From Janthinobacterium sp. CG3 (GTDB taxonomy: Bacteria; Pseudomonadota; Gammaproteobacteria; Burkholderiales; Burkholderiaceae_D), in contig NZ_KB467824.1 in the NCBI RefSeq assembly GCF_000344615.1, positions 5,405,125 to 5,469,124 on the forward strand: a stretch of DNA of 64,000 nucleotides, written 5' to 3'. A program made the translations under genes and the position numbers. The notes beneath the pieces were generated by a model, which was not told the origin of the DNA, made no database searches, and saw nothing but the letters and a program-made list of their open reading frames with translations. Below, piece after piece: positions 56,196 through 64,000 of this stretch (positions are counted from its first letter, which is position 1; the number at the start of each line of letters is the position of its first letter).

Positions 56196-57116
56196 ATGCC
56201 AAAGCCGCCTGAACCAAACAGCCTGATCCTGATTATCGACGACAGCGTCGACGCGATTCGCTTGTTGAGCGGCATGTTGAAGGACATGGGGCAGATTATC
56301 TTCGCCACCAGCGGCGCGGCCGGCATCGAGCTGGCCCAGCAGCGCCGGCCGCAACTGATCCTGCTCGACGTCGAGATGCAGGCGATGGACGGGCACGAGG
56401 TGTGCCGGCGCCTGAAGGGCGACAGCGACATGGCCGACTGCGCGGTGATTTTCGTCACCGCGCAAACCACCATGGACAGCGAGGTGGCGGCGCTGGAGGC
56501 CGGCGCGGTCGACTTCATCAGCAAGCCGCTGAACGCGCCGGTGGTGCGGGCGCGCGTGCGCACCCACCTGAAACTGCAGCGCGCCACCGCCGCGCTGACC
56601 CACCTGGCCAACAAGGACGGCCTGACGGGCCTGTTCAACCGGCGTTATTTCGACGAGCAGCTGACCCGCGAATTCCTGCGCCACAAGCGCCAGGGCTTGC
56701 CGCTGAGCCTGGCGTTCATCGACATCGACTGCTTCAAGGCTTATAACGACCACTACGGCCACCAGAGCGGCGACGCCTGCCTGAAGCGGGTGGCCGAGGC
56801 GATCGAGGCGGCCACCCAGCGCCCGTCCGAGCTGGTGGCGCGCTACGGCGGCGAGGAATTCGTCGTGCTGCTGCCCTACACCGACGCCGCCGACGCCGCC
56901 AAATACGGCGCCTGGCTGTGCGAGCAGGTGGCGCGCGAGGCGCTGCAGCACGCCCGCTCGCCGGTGGCGCCGCAGGTCACCGTCAGCGTCGGCCTGAGTT
57001 CGCTGGTGCCGGGCGAGGGCAATTCGGCGCCGGCGCTGGTGGCCGACGCCGACCGCGCGCTGTACCGGGCCAAATCGGCCGGGCGCAACCGCGCCGTCAG
57101 CGCCACGCCGCTGTAA
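56196..57116 (+). CDS. Response regulator with GGDEF output (diguanylate cyclase)
   Basis: A 306-residue protein: REC domain (residues 8-125) with acidic DD, phospho-Asp in LILLDVEMQAMDG and Lys in FISKPLN, then GGDEF (about 140-300) with active motif GGEEF in ARYGGEEFVVLL. The inhibitory I-site five residues upstream is RPSE instead of RxxD, so product inhibition may be weak. ATG 56196 follows GGAGA; ATG 56163 is unsupported. The hybrid kinase gene begins 10 bases downstream, and probably phosphorylates this REC. Confidence 0.93.
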   Translation: MPKPPEPNSLILIIDDSVDAIRLLSGMLKDMGQIIFATSGAAGIELAQQRRPQLILLDVEMQAMDGHEVCRRLKGDSDMADCAVIFVTAQTTMDSEVAALEAGAVDFISKPLNAPVVRARVRTHLKLQRATAALTHLANKDGLTGLFNRRYFDEQLTREFLRHKRQGLPLSLAFIDIDCFKAYNDHYGHQSGDACLKRVAEAIEAATQRPSELVARYGGEEFVVLLPYTDAADAAKYGAWLCEQVAREALQHARSPVAPQVTVSVGLSSLVPGEGNSAPALVADADRALYRAKSAGRNRAVSATPL

Positions 57117-57126
57117 CGGCGCCAGC

Positions 57127-61779
<4,653 letters not shown>

Positions 61780-61865
61780 GGCCGGCCGCGCAAAATCTTG
61801 TTATTTACTTGCTATTTGTAATAACATCTACCCATTTTGTTTACTGTTGAAACGGGGGCGAGGAC

Positions 61866-62453
61866 ATGACCGCATTGAACGCGCTGCTGCGCGAACTGGA
61901 AGCGTTTGGCGAAGACAACGACCACAGCCACGCGCAGCGCGAGCAGCGAATGCTCAACATCACGCGCGACACCGGCGAACTGCTGGCGGTGCTGGTGCAG
62001 GCCCGCGGCGCCCGCCGCCTGCTGGAGATCGGCACCTCGAACGGTTATTCGACGCTGTGGCTGGCGCGCGCCACCGCCGCGCTCGGCGGCAGCGTCACCA
62101 CGGTCGAGTATGCGGCGCATAAATTCGCGCTGGCTCAGGCCAATTTCGCCCGCGCCGGGCTGGGCGGGAGCATCCGGCCGCTGCTGGCCGACGCCGGCCG
62201 GGTGCTGGCCGAGGCGGCCGACGGCGCCTACGATTTCATCTTCCTCGACGCCGAGCGCAGCCAGTACCAGGCCTGGTGGCCGCAGCTCGAACGCGTGCTG
62301 TGCGCCGGCGGCGTGCTGGTGGTCGACAACGCCACCTCGCACTACGCCGAAATGGCCGCCTTCGTGCAGGCGATCGGCGCCGACGCCGGCTTCACCAGCT
62401 GCCTGGTTCCGGTCGGTAAGGGCGAGTTCATCGCCGTCAAGGCCGGCGCATGA
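61866..62453 (+). CDS. Class I SAM-dependent O-methyltransferase (copy 1)
   Basis: A 195-residue soluble methyltransferase of the caffeoyl-CoA/catechol O-methyltransferase kind. Motif I is LLEIGTSNGYSTLWLA, the acidic loop TTVEYAAHK, the metal-type Asp in FIFLDAERSQY and VVDNATSH. The start has GAGGAC upstream. It overlaps the GNAT gene by four bases. A near-identical second copy begins at 63721. The substrate is unknown. Confidence 0.9.
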   Translation: MTALNALLRELEAFGEDNDHSHAQREQRMLNITRDTGELLAVLVQARGARRLLEIGTSNGYSTLWLARATAALGGSVTTVEYAAHKFALAQANFARAGLGGSIRPLLADAGRVLAEAADGAYDFIFLDAERSQYQAWWPQLERVLCAGGVLVVDNATSHYAEMAAFVQAIGADAGFTSCLVPVGKGEFIAVKAGA

Positions 62454-62953
62454 CGGCGGCGCGGCGCGGCGCGCTAGCGTTCAGGGTCGGCGGCGCGGCC
62501 GACATCGCCGCCTTGTGGGCGCTGCGCTCGGCGGCGCTGCGGCGCGGTTGCGCGTCGCACTATCCGCCGCGGGTCGTCGAACTCTGGTCGGCCTGCGCGC
62601 CGCCGGACGGCTACGCCGGCCTGCTCGACGGCGGCGGCGCCGTGCTGGCGGAGTCGGAGCAAGGATTGCTGGGATACGCGGTCCTGGACCGCGCCAGCGG
62701 CGAGGTCTGCGCCGTCTTCGTCGACCCCGACTGCGGCGGGCGCGGCGTCGGCAAGGCGCTGCTGCAAGCGCTGTGCGAACTGGCCTGCGCCGACGGCATC
62801 GCCAGGCTGTACCTGTACGCGTCGCTGAACGCGGTCGACTTTTACCGCGCGGCCGGCTTCACGGCGATCCGCGACGAGCAGTACGCCCACCCCTGCGGCG
62901 TCGCGCTCAGCTGCGTCTACATGGAGATGGCGCTGCTAATGCCGTTCAGTTAA
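62450..62953 (+). CDS. GNAT family N-acetyltransferase
   Basis: A 167-residue acetyltransferase. The CoA-binding motif A is CAVFVDPDCGGRGVGKALLQ, followed by LYLYASLNAVDFYRAAGF. It overlaps the methyltransferase by four bases, suggesting coupled translation. Its 3' end abuts the truncated transposase on the opposite strand (four-base overlap), so its last codons may be affected by the insertion. Substrate unknown. Confidence 0.9.
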   Translation: MTAARRGALAFRVGGAADIAALWALRSAALRRGCASHYPPRVVELWSACAPPDGYAGLLDGGGAVLAESEQGLLGYAVLDRASGEVCAVFVDPDCGGRGVGKALLQALCELACADGIARLYLYASLNAVDFYRAAGFTAIRDEQYAHPCGVALSCVYMEMALLMPFS

Positions 62954-63680
62954 GGATTTTCTTTGGTTGTCTTGGCCCATTTAGTTGTCTTGGTTGTCTC
63001 TGTTGTACTGGTTCCTTTTGTTGTCTTATAAGGACAGCGCTGTGGTTTTGACTTGACAGTGCGAGCGAACTTTCGATCGGGCCGTGGCGGGTCATGCAGA
63101 AGGACCAAACGCTGCCGCAGGCGTTGCAATAACGCCGGCATTTTGCCTTGCGCCTTTGTAATTGCTAGCCAGCGCGGCTCATACTGGAAACCATGGGATG
63201 CTCGGATGAAGCTAATGTCCGTCGGTTCGCAATTGGCCTCCAGCGCGGCTTTTGCCATTTCTGTGCGCAGCAAGTTGTAGGCGATAAGCAAGCCCCAAAT
63301 CTCCTGGTTGATCCCCTGCTTGGTTCTGCTGCGCAAAGTGTGCTTCATCCCGATCATCGATTGCTTGATTTCCAGATAGCTCGTTTCAAGGTGCCAGCGC
63401 CGGGCGTAGCATGCAACCAGTTCTGCCGCGGGGAACAGCAGGCGCTCATTGAGCGACGTCAGCAGCGTGGAAACGCGTCCCTTGGCATCAATGGTTCTGA
63501 TGGCGCGCGCTTGCCAAGTCTTGGGCAGGCTGGGGTCGAGTTTGCGGGCTTCCGCCGAAACCTTCATCCGTACCAGCGCGTCAGCGTCGCTTTCCTCGAG
63601 TACCGTCCACTTGGTAGTGCTCTTGGCGGGTATCAGGAAGTGCCGGTTTTTTCTACGGGTACTCAAGCCGACCAGGATTT
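62950..63680 (-). pseudogene. Truncated IS4-type transposase
   Basis: About 240 residues of the C-terminal part of an IS4-family DDE transposase. The YREK signature is seen as YARRWHLETSYLEIK, followed by KHTLRSRTKQGINQEIWGLL and FQYEPRWLAI. The N-terminal part is missing and a stop codon lies just upstream of the remaining frame. The C-terminus carries a Thr/Lys-rich tail (TTKGTSTTETTKTTKW) from a TTGT-rich DNA stretch. No inverted-repeat ends were identified. Confidence 0.85.
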
Positions 63681-63720
63681 CCGCGCTCTATTTTATCCAA
63701 CGTCGACACGGAGCGAGGAC

Positions 63721-64000
63721 ATGACCGCATTGAACGCGCTGCTGCGCGAACTGGAAGCGTTTGGCGAAGACAACGACCACAGCCACGCGCAACGCGAGCG
63801 CAGAATGCTCAACATCACGCGCGACACCGGCGAACTGCTGGCGGTGCTGGTGCAGGCCCGCGGCGTCCGCCGCCTGCTGGAAATCGGCACCGCGAACGGT
63901 TATTCGACGCAGTGGCTGGCGCGCGCCACCGCCGCGCTCGGCGGCAGCGTCACCACGGTCGAGTATGCGGCGCATAAATTCGCGCTGGCGCAGGCCAATT
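63721..64000 (+). CDS. Second methyltransferase copy, cut by the right edge
   Basis: The first 280 bases of a gene nearly identical to the one at 61866: about nine base differences in 280. Similarity begins at the shared GCGAGGACATG just before the start. Protein changes include GAR to GVR, TSN to TAN and STL to STQ. The rest lies outside the window. The IS4 remnant separates the two copies. Confidence 0.92.
   Translation, partial: MTALNALLRELEAFGEDNDHSHAQRERRMLNITRDTGELLAVLVQARGVRRLLEIGTANGYSTQWLARATAALGGSVTTVEYAAHKFALAQAN

Overview
The window is about 64 kb of high-GC DNA from a betaproteobacterium. Gene content and protein style (dapA-bamC, BLUF and hemerythrin proteins, a CphA/CphA' pair with its ABC partner, a large 526-residue isocitrate lyase, a nosZRDFYL cluster) point to an Oxalobacteraceae member of the Massilia/Duganella/Janthinobacterium type. 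That assignment is inference from protein resemblance; no rRNA or tRNA gene was recognised.

Layout. 1-9.1 kb: core genes for lysine/cell-wall precursor synthesis (dapA), outer-membrane assembly (bamC), an Ala-rich lipoprotein, an L16 hydroxylase (roxA), slyD, mutS and a secreted pseudo-phosphatase. 9.4-19.6 kb: mixed accessory and stress genes: a lysozyme-like protein, two hemerythrin paralogues, cspA, folE with a BLUF photosensor, a glycine-rich membrane-associated protein, a PHB-depolymerase-like esterase, a Crp/Fnr regulator, an Nramp transporter coupled to a half-size UvrA-like ATPase, and an Lrp regulator divergent from a fused indolepyruvate:ferredoxin oxidoreductase (19.8-23.3 kb). 23.6-33.0 kb: a nitrous-oxide respiration cluster nosZ-nosR-nosD-nosF-nosY-nosL-cytochrome c-nosX/apbE, with related GC-rich palindromic repeats in three of its gaps and no other denitrification genes. 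33.2-36.6 kb: a secreted alpha/beta hydrolase and a Nat-type ABC exporter. 36.7-39.3 kb: an Rpn-like nuclease gene broken by one in-frame amber codon, then aceA with a readable promoter and palindrome.

40.2-48.4 kb: a cyanophycin block: cphA and a degenerate paralogue cphA' on the minus strand, and divergently an ABC transporter with an N-terminal extension and zinc ribbon plus a DUF1854 protein. No cyanophycinase is present. 48.5-54.4 kb: a compact type VI secretion cargo island (VgrG, lipase-like effector, Tli4-like immunity lipoprotein, PAAR) preceded by an unusually AT-rich promoter region; no T6SS structural genes are in the window. 54.5-61.8 kb: map, a TetR regulator with two matching 11-4-11 operators and an apparently leaderless promoter, a REC-GGDEF protein, and a 1550-residue MASE1-CHASE-PAS hybrid kinase. 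61.9-64.0 kb: a methyltransferase and a GNAT gene, a truncated IS4-type transposase, and a second, about 97% identical copy of the methyltransferase running off the right edge.

The observations I consider most worth following up are the cyanophycin block with its unexplained ABC/DUF1854 partner, the self-contained T6SS lipase island, the half UvrA, the TetR operator pair, the metal-ligand-less phosphatase fold beside mutS, and the nos-cluster repeats.
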